Positions 52,329-60,219 of a stretch of DNA of 60,219 nt are shown piece after piece (the first letter of the stretch is position 1; each line of letters opens with the position of its first letter). A model generated the notes under the pieces. That model had not been told where the DNA came from and ran no database searches. It saw nothing but the letters and a program-made list of their open reading frames with translations. Position numbers and translations under genes: made by a program. This stretch comes from Microvirga massiliensis (GTDB lineage Bacteria; Pseudomonadota; Alphaproteobacteria; Rhizobiales; Beijerinckiaceae): the NCBI RefSeq assembly GCF_001006805.1, contig NZ_LN811360.1:175385-235603 (forward strand), given 5' to 3'.

Positions 52329-53123
52329 TCAGGTCACATCACCCACTCCCGATGACACTAATGGTGGGTCTGCACGCAGGTCCTGAACAATGGTCGCGAG
52401 ATGGCCGATTACCGCCTCGGTGATGCGGGCACCTTTGCCGGGGCTCGCGAGCGACGGATCGCCCAGCACGCCTGTGCCGTTCGACATCTCCTTGACGGTC
52501 CGGAACAACCCGGCGCGGCCGGCCGTCATCATGTCGGAATCAGCCCAGTGGTAGGTCGGAACGTAACTCTGGCCGTCAATCAGGCCCTCCCGAACGGAAT
52601 TCGGCACGCCATGCATCATGATCGAAGTCTCGAACTCGCAAGCATGCCCGACGCCGCCGAAGCCAGATTCCTGGATCTTCGAGAGGTCGTCTGCCGCCAT
52701 GCGCCACCACGTGAGGAACACAATGCGGCAATCGCGATGTGCGGCGCCAAATTTCTCGAGGATCACTTGGCCGATCGCCTGATTGCCACCGTGACTGTTG
52801 ACCAGCACGATGGTCTTGAAACCGTGTGCTACAACGCACTCGAGGATTTCGGTGACATAAGCGAGCATCGTCTCGTGGCTGACGCTCAGAGTCCCCGGGA
52901 AATCCATGTGGTGCGCCGAGCAGCAGACTTTCACCTGCGGCAAGACCAGTACTTGGTGGCCGAGCCGTCGCTCAAGCTCCCCGACAAAATAGCGACCGAT
53001 CGCAGAATCCGTGTTGACGGGCAGGTGCGGCCCATGCTGCTCAATCGATGCTACATTGAGGACGACTGGCGTACGCCGATCGAGCGCGTCGATCTCGGTC
53101 CAAGTCAAATCTTCCCAGAACAT
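52329..53123 (-). CDS. Creatininase-family amidohydrolase
   Basis: 264 aa. Metal and active-site motifs are present: SIEQHGPHLPVNTDS (Glu28, His30, Asp39), VNSHGGN and CEFETS. Members open cyclic amides such as creatinine or act on formamides in cofactor pathways. With the neighbouring carbamoylsarcosine-amidase-like enzyme, a cyclic urea or creatinine-type substrate is plausible. ATG 53123 is favoured because GTGGAG lies just upstream; a GTG 15 bases earlier is the alternative. Confidence 0.88.
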   Translation of the reverse strand: MFWEDLTWTEIDALDRRTPVVLNVASIEQHGPHLPVNTDSAIGRYFVGELERRLGHQVLVLPQVKVCCSAHHMDFPGTLSVSHETMLAYVTEILECVVAHGFKTIVLVNSHGGNQAIGQVILEKFGAAHRDCRIVFLTWWRMAADDLSKIQESGFGGVGHACEFETSIMMHGVPNSVREGLIDGQSYVPTYHWADSDMMTAGRAGLFRTVKEMSNGTGVLGDPSLASPGKGARITEAVIGHLATIVQDLRADPPLVSSGVGDVT

Positions 53124-53191
53124 CTTATTGGACTCCACTCATTGAGCGTGATGGCGGTTGTTCGCCAGGAACGCTCAAGATTTTTGTTGCC

Positions 53192-53857
53192 TTACGCCAC
53201 GCTTCTCGTGTTCATTCTTGAGTAAAGATATTCGACGACGTCTTTCGTCGGGACAACATCTCCATAGCGCATGTCGATATCAATGAGGTTGCATTCGTGG
53301 GCGAGTGACGACCGGTCGGCCACGGCCTCCTTCGCGATAATGGTGTGAAGACCGGCATTGTGGGCGCTCTCCGCCGTGGCGCGTACACAGCCGCTCGTAC
53401 TGCAGCCGGTGATAATCAGAGTATCGATCCTGCGGGCCGTCAGATACGCCCCGAATGGCGTCCCCCAGAACGCGGAGGCACGCTGCTTCTCGATGAGGAT
53501 CTCGTCTGCCCGCCGTCCGAGGCGTGGATCGAGGTCGGGCATTCCACTGTTGCGATCGAGCGCACGCTGGTCTGAGCTATGCCGCAGCTTGCGCCCAACC
53601 GGCCCGGCCGCCTCGGCTCCGGCCGGGTCGAAGGTCATCGTGGTGAAGAAGACCGGCACGGCGGAGCCGCGCGCCGCGGCTAGTACGGTGAGGATCGGCT
53701 CGATGACGCCTGCAGCGTTCCGGGAGCCGAGCGGGGAGGACTCGTCGAGCCAGGACCGGGCCATATCAATGACAATCACGGCTGGATTCATGCCGAACCC
53801 GACGCGCCCGCCAAAGCCCCTGCTCAGGTAAAGTTCACGCACTTCTTCGTACATCAT
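53192..53857 (-). CDS. Isochorismatase-family amidase (N-carbamoylsarcosine amidase-like)
   Basis: 221-aa cysteine hydrolase. The catalytic triad is Asp31 (VIVIDMARSW), Lys124 (LIEKQRASAF) and Cys157 (TGCSTSGCVRAT). The spacings between them, 93 and 126 residues, equal those I recall for N-carbamoylsarcosine amidohydrolase (Asp51, Lys144, Cys177). It releases ammonia and CO2 from a carbamoyl group. Start at 53857 or 53854. Confidence 0.88.
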   Translation of the reverse strand: MMYEEVRELYLSRGFGGRVGFGMNPAVIVIDMARSWLDESSPLGSRNAAGVIEPILTVLAAARGSAVPVFFTTMTFDPAGAEAAGPVGRKLRHSSDQRALDRNSGMPDLDPRLGRRADEILIEKQRASAFWGTPFGAYLTARRIDTLIITGCSTSGCVRATAESAHNAGLHTIIAKEAVADRSSLAHECNLIDIDMRYGDVVPTKDVVEYLYSRMNTRSVA

Positions 53858-53906
53858 CTCGCCACCATCGTGTGCTTCGGGAAAGTCCGTTATCCACTTA
53901 ATCGTT

Positions 53907-54269
53907 TCACGCGCCTTTGATCGCGATCGCCTCAATCTCGACGTCCGCGTCGATCGCGACTTCTGCGCGCACGCACGAGCGCGCTGGTGGATTGCTCGGA
54001 AAGAACTTGCCGTAGACTTCATTCATCCCGCTGAAATCCTTCATGTCCCGCAGAAACACGGTCGTCTTAACGACATCGCCCAGACTAAAGCCCGCCTCCT
54101 CGGCGAGAGCGCTGAGCTTTTCGAGCACGAGCTGCGTCTGCGGCCCGATGCCTTCCGGGATTGAGCCGTCCGGTCGGGTCGGCACCTGGCCGGAGAGGAA
54201 CAGCATGTTGCCGACCTGCACGGCGGGCGTGAGCGGCACGGGTAGCGGGTCACCGATAAAACGCTTCAT
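53907..54269 (-). CDS. RidA-family enamine/imine deaminase
   Basis: 120 aa. MLFLSGQVP near the start, VVKTTVFLRDM in the middle and the conserved Arg101 in SCVRAEVA. RidA proteins hydrolyse reactive enamine/imine intermediates or, in catabolic operons, aminoacrylate-like products. Its place among amidases suggests clean-up of an imine formed in this pathway. Confidence 0.93.
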   Translation of the reverse strand: MKRFIGDPLPVPLTPAVQVGNMLFLSGQVPTRPDGSIPEGIGPQTQLVLEKLSALAEEAGFSLGDVVKTTVFLRDMKDFSGMNEVYGKFFPSNPPARSCVRAEVAIDADVEIEAIAIKGA

Positions 54270-54306
54270 GTGATGGTTCCCTGTTGACAGTGGGTGAAGA
54301 CCCGGC

Positions 54307-55578
54307 TCAGCCGAGCAGCGATAAAGCCAGTGCCGTGTTTACGCGCGCGGCCTTGATGAGCTCGTGCACTGGAACGAACTCATTGTTGGAATGAGCGACA
54401 CCGATATGGCCGGGACCGAAGACAATGGCGGGCTTTCCCGCCATCGCGTTGAAGAGAGCCGCGTCAGACCAGAACGGCACCCCCTTCGGTTCCGGCATGA
54501 TGCCAGCTTCCCGTGCGGCGAGACGCAGGCATTCCTGAACGAGCGCATGGGTCGGATCGGTGTCGAGCGGCGGATGGGAGGGCAGGTCAACACTCCCAGG
54601 TGTAAAGTATACCTTCGCGTCGAGCTTCGGATCGGCCGCTCGCAGCTCGTCCAGTAAGCCCTCGAAGTCTGCCATAATACCTTCGCTCGTCTCGCCCGGA
54701 ATTCGGCGGCGGTCGAGATAGATCGCGCAGGTGTCTGGCACTACGGCGCCCGGAGGTTTATCGCCCGGTGCGCGCCGCAGGGCGGTCGTTGCCTCATTAC
54801 GCGCATAGCCGATCACGGCGGATACATTGAGTGACGCCGAGCCGAGCAGCGGGTGCGGTCGCATATCGGTGAGCGGCACCAGTTTTTCTTCGATGGCGGT
54901 GATGATCTTGGCGGCCTTGTAGACGGCACTCACCCCGCGCGACGGGCAACTCGAATGGGTCGGAATGCCCTCGACCTCGATCCGGTAGTAATCGAAGCCT
55001 TTGTGCGCAACGATCACCTCGAGGTCACTCGGCTCGGCGACCACGACCATATCGGCCGCGGGGCCGTTCGCGATGACGTCGAGAGACCCTATACTGGTAC
55101 CGTCCTCCTCACCGACCACCCCCGCAAAGATAAGATCACCCGCGAGCCGCACGCCGGCCCGCTTCAGCGCAATCAGTGCGTAGAACTGCGCGGCGACGCC
55201 TGCCTTCATGTCGCATGCGCCGCGCGCGAACAGCTTGCCACCCACGACACGCGGATCGAAAGGATGCTGCATCTCGCCAGGCGGCACTGTGTCGGTATGT
55301 CCGTTGAACATAAGGCTCCCACCTCCGCTCGTACCCGGCAGGACAGCGATGATGTTGCATCGGCCGTCGCTCACCTCCTTCAGGTCGGCCTCTATCCCCT
55401 CCGCTCTCAGGACGTCGCGAATGTAGGTCGCGACTGGCGTCTCGTGGCCGGGCGCGTCGCGGTGCGACTCAATGGAAAGAACATCCCTGGTGAGCTTCAG
55501 CAATTCATCAGCGTTCAGGCACTTCGCAATGTAGTCGGGCAAATGCTCATTGTTGCCGGCGGAGTTTCGGTCAAGCAT
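54307..55578 (-). CDS. M20-family deacylase (ArgE/DapE type)
   Basis: 423 aa. Zinc ligands and catalytic residues in FNGHTDTVP, RGACDMKAGVAA, VVGEEDGTS, AEPSD and the C-terminal VAHSNNEFV. Dimerisation domain in the middle. Removes an acyl group from an amino acid-like substrate. ATG 55578 has AAGGAAG 8 bases upstream. Confidence 0.9.
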   Translation of the reverse strand: MLDRNSAGNNEHLPDYIAKCLNADELLKLTRDVLSIESHRDAPGHETPVATYIRDVLRAEGIEADLKEVSDGRCNIIAVLPGTSGGGSLMFNGHTDTVPPGEMQHPFDPRVVGGKLFARGACDMKAGVAAQFYALIALKRAGVRLAGDLIFAGVVGEEDGTSIGSLDVIANGPAADMVVVAEPSDLEVIVAHKGFDYYRIEVEGIPTHSSCPSRGVSAVYKAAKIITAIEEKLVPLTDMRPHPLLGSASLNVSAVIGYARNEATTALRRAPGDKPPGAVVPDTCAIYLDRRRIPGETSEGIMADFEGLLDELRAADPKLDAKVYFTPGSVDLPSHPPLDTDPTHALVQECLRLAAREAGIMPEPKGVPFWSDAALFNAMAGKPAIVFGPGHIGVAHSNNEFVPVHELIKAARVNTALALSLLG

Positions 55579-55607
55579 CGATATTCTTCCTTTTTCTGGA
55601 TCCGCCT

Positions 55608-56486
55608 TCACCGGCCGGCGAGATGCGGATCAAAGTAGTCCCGCAGCACATCGCCGAGTATGTTGAACGAAATCACAGCAAAGACGATGGCGAGGCATGG
55701 GTAGAGAACAAGTTCAGGGTTGCTGAACATGTTGGGCATACCGTCAGCAACAAGGTTGCCCCAGCTCGGCCAAGGCAGCGGAACACCGAGGCCGAGGAAA
55801 CTCAGGGTCGCCTCCGCCCTGAGGGCGGTCGCCGTCCAGAGTGCGCCGCTGACGATCGCAGTGCCGATCACGTTCGGCATGATGTGGCGCAGCATGATCC
55901 TGAAATCGCTCGCGCCGATTGTCTTGGATGCATCGATGAAGCTGCGCTGCATGACCACGAGGGTCTCTGCCCGCGCAAGGCGGATAAAGCGCGGCACGAA
56001 TGAGAGTGCGAGCGCAACGATAACGTTCGCCGAGCCCGGTCCGAGAGAGACAAGCACCAGGATCCCGATCACAATCGTCGGGAACGACAGTAGCAGGCTG
56101 GCAAGCTCAGACAGGACCGCGTCGAGAATTCCACCCCGATACGCAGCAAGAATTCCGAGGGCGACACCGACAATCAGGCCGACAGCGACTGAGGAGAGCG
56201 AGATGACCAGCGAGGCGCGGCTCGCATAGAGAATACGCGAAAACATATCGCGGCCATACTCGTCCGCCCCGAGCCAATGTGCTGCGGATGAAGGCGCAAA
56301 GCGCGCGAGGATGCTTTGCTCGATCGGGTCATAGGGTGCAATTAGCGGCCCAAATACTGCGACGAGCAGCAGCACTGAGCAGCCCACTGCGCCAACTATC
56401 GCTAGAGGATTGCCAAAAACCGGGCGCAAAGCCTCAAACGGGCGGTAAACCGTGGGGGTCGTGGTCGGTAGGCGCATATCGCTCAT
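55608..56486 (-). CDS. ABC transporter permease, DppC type (set 2)
   Basis: 292 aa with the DppC features PYDPIEQSILARFAPSSAAH, LGADEYGRDMFSR and a coupling motif DASKTIGASDFRIMLRHIMP. GAGG lies 7-8 bases before ATG 56486. It follows the DppB-type gene with 8 bases between. Confidence 0.92.
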   Translation of the reverse strand: MSDMRLPTTTPTVYRPFEALRPVFGNPLAIVGAVGCSVLLLVAVFGPLIAPYDPIEQSILARFAPSSAAHWLGADEYGRDMFSRILYASRASLVISLSSVAVGLIVGVALGILAAYRGGILDAVLSELASLLLSFPTIVIGILVLVSLGPGSANVIVALALSFVPRFIRLARAETLVVMQRSFIDASKTIGASDFRIMLRHIMPNVIGTAIVSGALWTATALRAEATLSFLGLGVPLPWPSWGNLVADGMPNMFSNPELVLYPCLAIVFAVISFNILGDVLRDYFDPHLAGR

Positions 56487-56494
56487 CGTCGACC

Positions 56495-57451
56495 TCACAC
56501 CGAGAGCTTCGTGCGCGGATCAATCCAGGTGTAAAGAAGATCGACCACAAAATTCACGAGAAGCGCGATGAGGACGTAAACAAGGAGCACCGACTGCAGC
56601 AGTGTGTAGTCACGCTGCGATATCCCGCCCATGATCAGGCGCCCGAATCCGGGACGCGAAAACACAATCTCGATTGCGATCGAATCTCCAATCATGATCA
56701 CGGCATAGAGGCCCACGAAGGTGACGATCGGCACCAGCGCGTTGCGCAACACGTGCCGATAGAACACCGTTGTCTCTGAAAGTCCCTTCGCGCGGGCTGT
56801 GCGGACGAAGTCCTCCCGCATCAGGTCGAGCGCAGTCGCACGGGTGAGGCGCGTGAGATAAGCGGCCATGCCGAGCCCACCGGCCAGGGCCGGTAGGGTG
56901 CCGAAATAGACAAGGCTCCAGATGTCACCCGCCTCACCACCCCCGACAACCGGAAACCAGCCGAGCCATACAGAGAATGGGATCATGAGCAGGATACCGA
57001 TGATGAAGCCGGGGATGACCAGGCCGGTGAGCGAGAGAGTGCGCGCCATCGCATCGATGACGGAGTTGCGCCGCTTGGCCGCCGCCAAGCCGAGCGGGAT
57101 CCCGATCCCCGCACCGATCAGCAGCGCGCCGAGGACGACCACTGCCGTGAACGGCGCTACCTGCCAGAGCAATTCCGAGACCGGCTTTCCAATCGCCAGT
57201 GACAGACCGAGGTCGCCGCGCAGGAGATCGCCGATGAACGTCAGATACTGCGTCACCAGCGGCTGATCGAGTCCCATCTGACGGCGGATGAGCGCAACGC
57301 CTTCCGCGCTCATCTGCTGTCCCATCATCGCATCGGCGGCATCGCCCGGGATCGTGCGCAGCGCGAAGAATACCGCGCTGACCGCGATCCAGACGGTAAC
57401 CACACCGCGAATTACACGGCCGAGAACGAAGGATAGGCCGGCGCCGGACAT
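56495..57451 (-). CDS. ABC transporter permease, DppB type (set 2)
   Basis: 318 aa. N-terminal span, TIPGDAADAMMGQQMS, six spans and coupling motif FVRTARAKGLSETTVFYRHV. Pairs with the set 2 DppC-type permease. Confidence 0.92.
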   Translation of the reverse strand: MSGAGLSFVLGRVIRGVVTVWIAVSAVFFALRTIPGDAADAMMGQQMSAEGVALIRRQMGLDQPLVTQYLTFIGDLLRGDLGLSLAIGKPVSELLWQVAPFTAVVVLGALLIGAGIGIPLGLAAAKRRNSVIDAMARTLSLTGLVIPGFIIGILLMIPFSVWLGWFPVVGGGEAGDIWSLVYFGTLPALAGGLGMAAYLTRLTRATALDLMREDFVRTARAKGLSETTVFYRHVLRNALVPIVTFVGLYAVIMIGDSIAIEIVFSRPGFGRLIMGGISQRDYTLLQSVLLVYVLIALLVNFVVDLLYTWIDPRTKLSV

Positions 57452-57463
57452 CAGGGATCCGCC

Positions 57464-59047
57464 TCAGCCCTGCACATCGGCTAGGTGGGTGTACCGGTAC
57501 TCGAGCGCCAGCGACGACTTGAGCTCGTAACCGAGTTTGACGCGCTTATTGCGCACCAGCGGCTGACCGGTGAACACGGTCGGCACGAGAACAGCCTTCT
57601 CGGCGACCATGAGTTGAGCCTGCTTCAGCAGCGTGCGTCGCTCCTCAAGGCTTCCGCTCGTCGCGATCTTGTCGAGGAGCGCATCAAAGGTCGGGTCCGA
57701 GAGGCCCGAGAAGTTCCGTGTCGCTCCGGTCCTGAAGGCGCGCGTCAACAGGATTTCTGTATTCGGATAGGTGATATCGCCAAACAGGACGAGCGGGTTG
57801 ACGTGTTTGACGATTTGGCTGTGGTAGAAGGCATGGTCGACACGGTTGAGATCAACCGTCACGCCAACCCGTTTTAGCTGGTCCTGCATCAGCACCATCA
57901 TCTGCCGGTAATCGTCTCGCTCGCTGATAATCATCGAGAGCTTGAGGCCATCGCCGAGGCCAGCCTCGGCGAGCAGCTTCTTGGCAGCGGCGGGGTCGTA
58001 GCGGCGGCGCAATGCCTCGGGGAACTCCTCTGCGGAAAGTGCACCGAAGTAGGACTGGCCAACCATGGCCTTTGCCGGCGTTGCAACAACGCCGAGCAAG
58101 GCACGAAACTCGTCGCCATTGATCGCAAGGCCGATCGCTTGGCGCACGCGGATGTCGTCAAGAGGCTTCTGCCGGGTGTTGATATGAAGCCACCAGTTGA
58201 TCTCGGGCCCCTTGTTATCAATCAAAAAGCCCTGTTTGGTGAGGCGGTCGAGCACTTGGCCGTCGAGAGCGGCGCGCATACTGTCTATCTCGCCTGTGCG
58301 CATCGCGAGTTCGCGCGCGGATGAGCTCGGCATGAAGCGGACAACGACCTCATCGAGCTTCGGTCGGCCATCCCAATAGGCATCGTGCCGAACCATGACG
58401 ACGCGGTCTTTCGGCACGTACTCCTTGAAGGCGAAGGGACCAGTTCCAACAGGGCTAAGGCGCATCGCAGCGGCGCCGCGCGTCTCGAAAGCCTTCTTCG
58501 AGACCATCAGGCCGACGGACTCGGTGTCGGTCGCGACGCTTGCGAGGAAGAATGGGTCGGGCGCTTTCAGCGTCACTCGGACTCTGTGGGGGTCGATGAC
58601 GGTGACATCTACCACGTTGGCATAGTTCCCGGCCCAAGGCGAGACATTCGCATCGCGGTAACGGTCGAGTGAGAACTTCACATCTTCGGCGGTGAACTCG
58701 CCGAAATCGCCTTGCCACTTCACTCCTTTACGGAGCGCGAAGGTATAGGTGCGGCCGTCGTCCGATATCTCCCAGCCTTCGGCGAGTGCGGGTAAGAATT
58801 CTGTCGAGACTGTGCCCGGCGGATACGAAACGAGCCCCTCCATCACGACTGGATTAATCGGCGATTCGGCCGAGACCCAAGCCAAGGTTGGGTCGAGCGA
58901 GCTGATGTCACCAGCGGACACCGCATGGGTGACGCGCTTTAGGCCTTGGGCTTCAGCTTGCGAGATCAGAAGCTTGAGCTGCCTCGCGCCTGTGACTCCG
59001 AGCAGGCCCGCTCCAATCGCGAATTGGCGCCGCGTTACATCCGGCAT
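57464..59047 (-). CDS. ABC transporter substrate-binding protein (family 5, set 2), Tat-type signal
   Basis: 527 aa. The N-terminus TRRQFAIGAGLLGVTGA contains a twin-arginine signal, so it is probably exported folded. The rest matches solute-binding family 5 (ISSLDPTLAWVSAESPINPV, FTAEDVKFSLDRYRD). AAGGGAG lies 9 bases before ATG 59047. First gene of the operon, thus closest to the divergent regulator. Confidence 0.92.
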   Translation of the reverse strand: MPDVTRRQFAIGAGLLGVTGARQLKLLISQAEAQGLKRVTHAVSAGDISSLDPTLAWVSAESPINPVVMEGLVSYPPGTVSTEFLPALAEGWEISDDGRTYTFALRKGVKWQGDFGEFTAEDVKFSLDRYRDANVSPWAGNYANVVDVTVIDPHRVRVTLKAPDPFFLASVATDTESVGLMVSKKAFETRGAAAMRLSPVGTGPFAFKEYVPKDRVVMVRHDAYWDGRPKLDEVVVRFMPSSSARELAMRTGEIDSMRAALDGQVLDRLTKQGFLIDNKGPEINWWLHINTRQKPLDDIRVRQAIGLAINGDEFRALLGVVATPAKAMVGQSYFGALSAEEFPEALRRRYDPAAAKKLLAEAGLGDGLKLSMIISERDDYRQMMVLMQDQLKRVGVTVDLNRVDHAFYHSQIVKHVNPLVLFGDITYPNTEILLTRAFRTGATRNFSGLSDPTFDALLDKIATSGSLEERRTLLKQAQLMVAEKAVLVPTVFTGQPLVRNKRVKLGYELKSSLALEYRYTHLADVQG

Positions 59048-59139
59048 GGCGTTTCTCCCTTGTTCTCGAACAGACACGCTTGTTCGAGCTTTTGGGGAAC
59101 GCTATCACCTGAATGTAATTTTGCAACCCGTTCCCGTTA

Positions 59140-59149
59140 TGAAAATTCA
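59140..59149. promoter_or_regulatory. Candidate operator TGAAAATTCA in divergent promoter region
   Basis: A short palindrome (TGAA-AA-TTCA) in the AT-rich part of the 291-base gap between the operon and the divergent regulator. Sites of MurR/RpiR regulators are often AT-rich palindromes of this look. Weak evidence only. Confidence 0.3.
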
Positions 59150-59338
59150 CTTCAACACGGGCCTTCGGGCATTGGCATTAGTCATTTCAGTAGGTTAGGG
59201 TTGGGTTGATGTCGTAAAATTACGCCCTGGAACCACTGGGCGCCCTATCAGGCCGAAGCGGGACAATTGACAACCCCTTAGGCAAATGGAGAAGGGCGCA
59301 AGCACAACCACCCCTCAAGCCGCCTCGTGGACATACTA

Positions 59339-60219
59339 TGCGGGTTCCTGTCAGCCTTATCGACCGTATTCGGGATAGCCTTTCAACGTTCAGCAAAGCC
59401 GAACGCCGCGTTGCCGAGATCATCCTCAGTGATCTCGATGCCGCGACGCGGCTTGCAATTAAGGATCTCGCCGCCGGGGCCGGAACGAGCGAGCCGACGG
59501 TCATGCGCTTCGCACGTCGGCTTGGCTGTAGCGGCTTTCCGGACTTCAAGCGGCGTTTGTCGCAGGACATCGCCATCGCCAACATGTTCGTTTTCTCCAA
59601 GGACGACGCACCCCCACAGGAAGGGGAGGCAGTCGCGGCCAAGGTGTACGACGCGGCCGCCCAATCCCTCGCGCACGCTTTCTCGCAGCGCAGCCCCGCT
59701 GCACTTGAGCAGGCCTCTGTGGCGATCGATGGTGCCGATCGCGTGTTCTGCCTCGGCGTTGGCGGCAGTTCCGCGAACATTGCTGCCGAGGCCGAGACGC
59801 GATTGTTCCGCTATGACGTGCGTGCCACAGCGCTGATCGATCCCTATCGCCAGCGCATGGCGGCGGGCCTCTGCGACAGCCGGGACGTGCTCCTGATCTT
59901 TTCCGTCACTGGGCGCCCGCAGTCCCTGATCGACAGCGCGGAGGCCGCGCGGGCTGGCGGTGCTACCGTTATCGCCGTCACGCGACCGCAATCGGAGCTT
60001 GCGGCCACTGCCTCTATCCTCTTACCGCTCGATATTCCGGATCACGAACGCCACTTCCAGATCCCGCACCGCAGTCGCTACGGCCAACTCTTCGTCCTCG
60101 ATTGCCTTGCGACGCTCGTAGCGACGCGGCGGCTCGCGACCTCAGCGCCGAAGCTCAGGAAACTCCGTGCAATGCTCATCGAGCTGCATGGGCCGACGGA
60201 ACAGCAACCCATCGGCGAC
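59339..60219 (+). CDS. MurR/RpiR-family transcriptional regulator (3' truncated by window end)
   Basis: 293 codons are visible without a stop. Residues 10-75 form the RpiR-type helix-turn-helix (LSTFSKAERRVAEIILSDLD, AGTSEPTVMRFARRLGCSGF). A SIS domain follows from about residue 130 (RVFCLGVGGSSANIAAEAET, LLIFSVTGRPQSLIDSAEAA), which in this family binds a phosphosugar or other effector. The gene is divergent from the 12-gene catabolic operon and most likely controls it. The ATG at 59339 has only a weak ribosome binding site. Confidence 0.9.

Overview
The window looks like part of a large plasmid or chromid of a GC-rich alphaproteobacterium, probably Hyphomicrobiales (a Methylobacterium/Microvirga-like host is my guess). 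The support is a plasmid-type initiator gene beside an iteron array, alphaproteobacterial LexA boxes of the GAAC-N7-GAAC form, and families common in that order (DUF3775, GapR/DUF2312-like, SWIB, imuA/imuB/dnaE2). No rRNA, complete tRNA or CRISPR array was seen.

Layout. (1) 0-7 kb: small hypothetical genes plus RNase HI, an SSB whose acidic tip is not at its C-terminus, a SWIB-domain protein and a small exported protein. (2) 7.2-16.6 kb: a DNA repair/mutagenesis island. The error-prone polymerase DnaE2 and its partners ImuA-ImuB lie on the minus strand, each set behind its own LexA box. Between them, on the plus strand, sit the two genes of bacterial non-homologous end joining, ku and ligD. 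(3) 16.9-31.3 kb: an array of mostly unknown small genes, largely on the plus strand, many in overlapping operons. It includes a GapR-like protein, a stand-alone S24-like peptidase domain, a CX5R phosphatase, a membrane-anchored thermonuclease-like protein, a zinc protease, an adenylate kinase with an EF-Ts-N-like C-terminal domain, and one complete IS5-family element. (4) 31.5-35.3 kb: the replication region, with an initiator gene on the minus strand and about 11 iterons in both orientations. (5) 35.4-41.1 kb: more small unknown genes, one apparently double-frameshifted, and a paralogue of a gene on the far side of the origin. (6) 41.6-45.5 kb: an accessory patch with a nitrilase-fold protein next to a winged-helix protein, remnants of a fatty-acid hydroxylase gene and a Crp/Fnr gene, and a HEPN-like protein. 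(7) 45.5-60.2 kb: a 12-gene minus-strand catabolic operon with two complete peptide-type ABC permease/binding-protein sets, one fused double ATPase and five amide- or imine-acting enzymes. It is divergent from a MurR/RpiR-type regulator that runs off the window.

A recurrent leader, roughly GAAATCCC followed by GGAGGAC, lies just upstream of the start codons of at least eight otherwise unrelated unknown genes on both sides of the origin. It is the most unusual global pattern in the window and suggests a shared translational or regulatory context. Functionally, the replicon appears to combine stress-induced mutagenesis and break repair, its own replication control, a set of uncharacterised accessory genes, and scavenging of N-carbamoyl or amide compounds.
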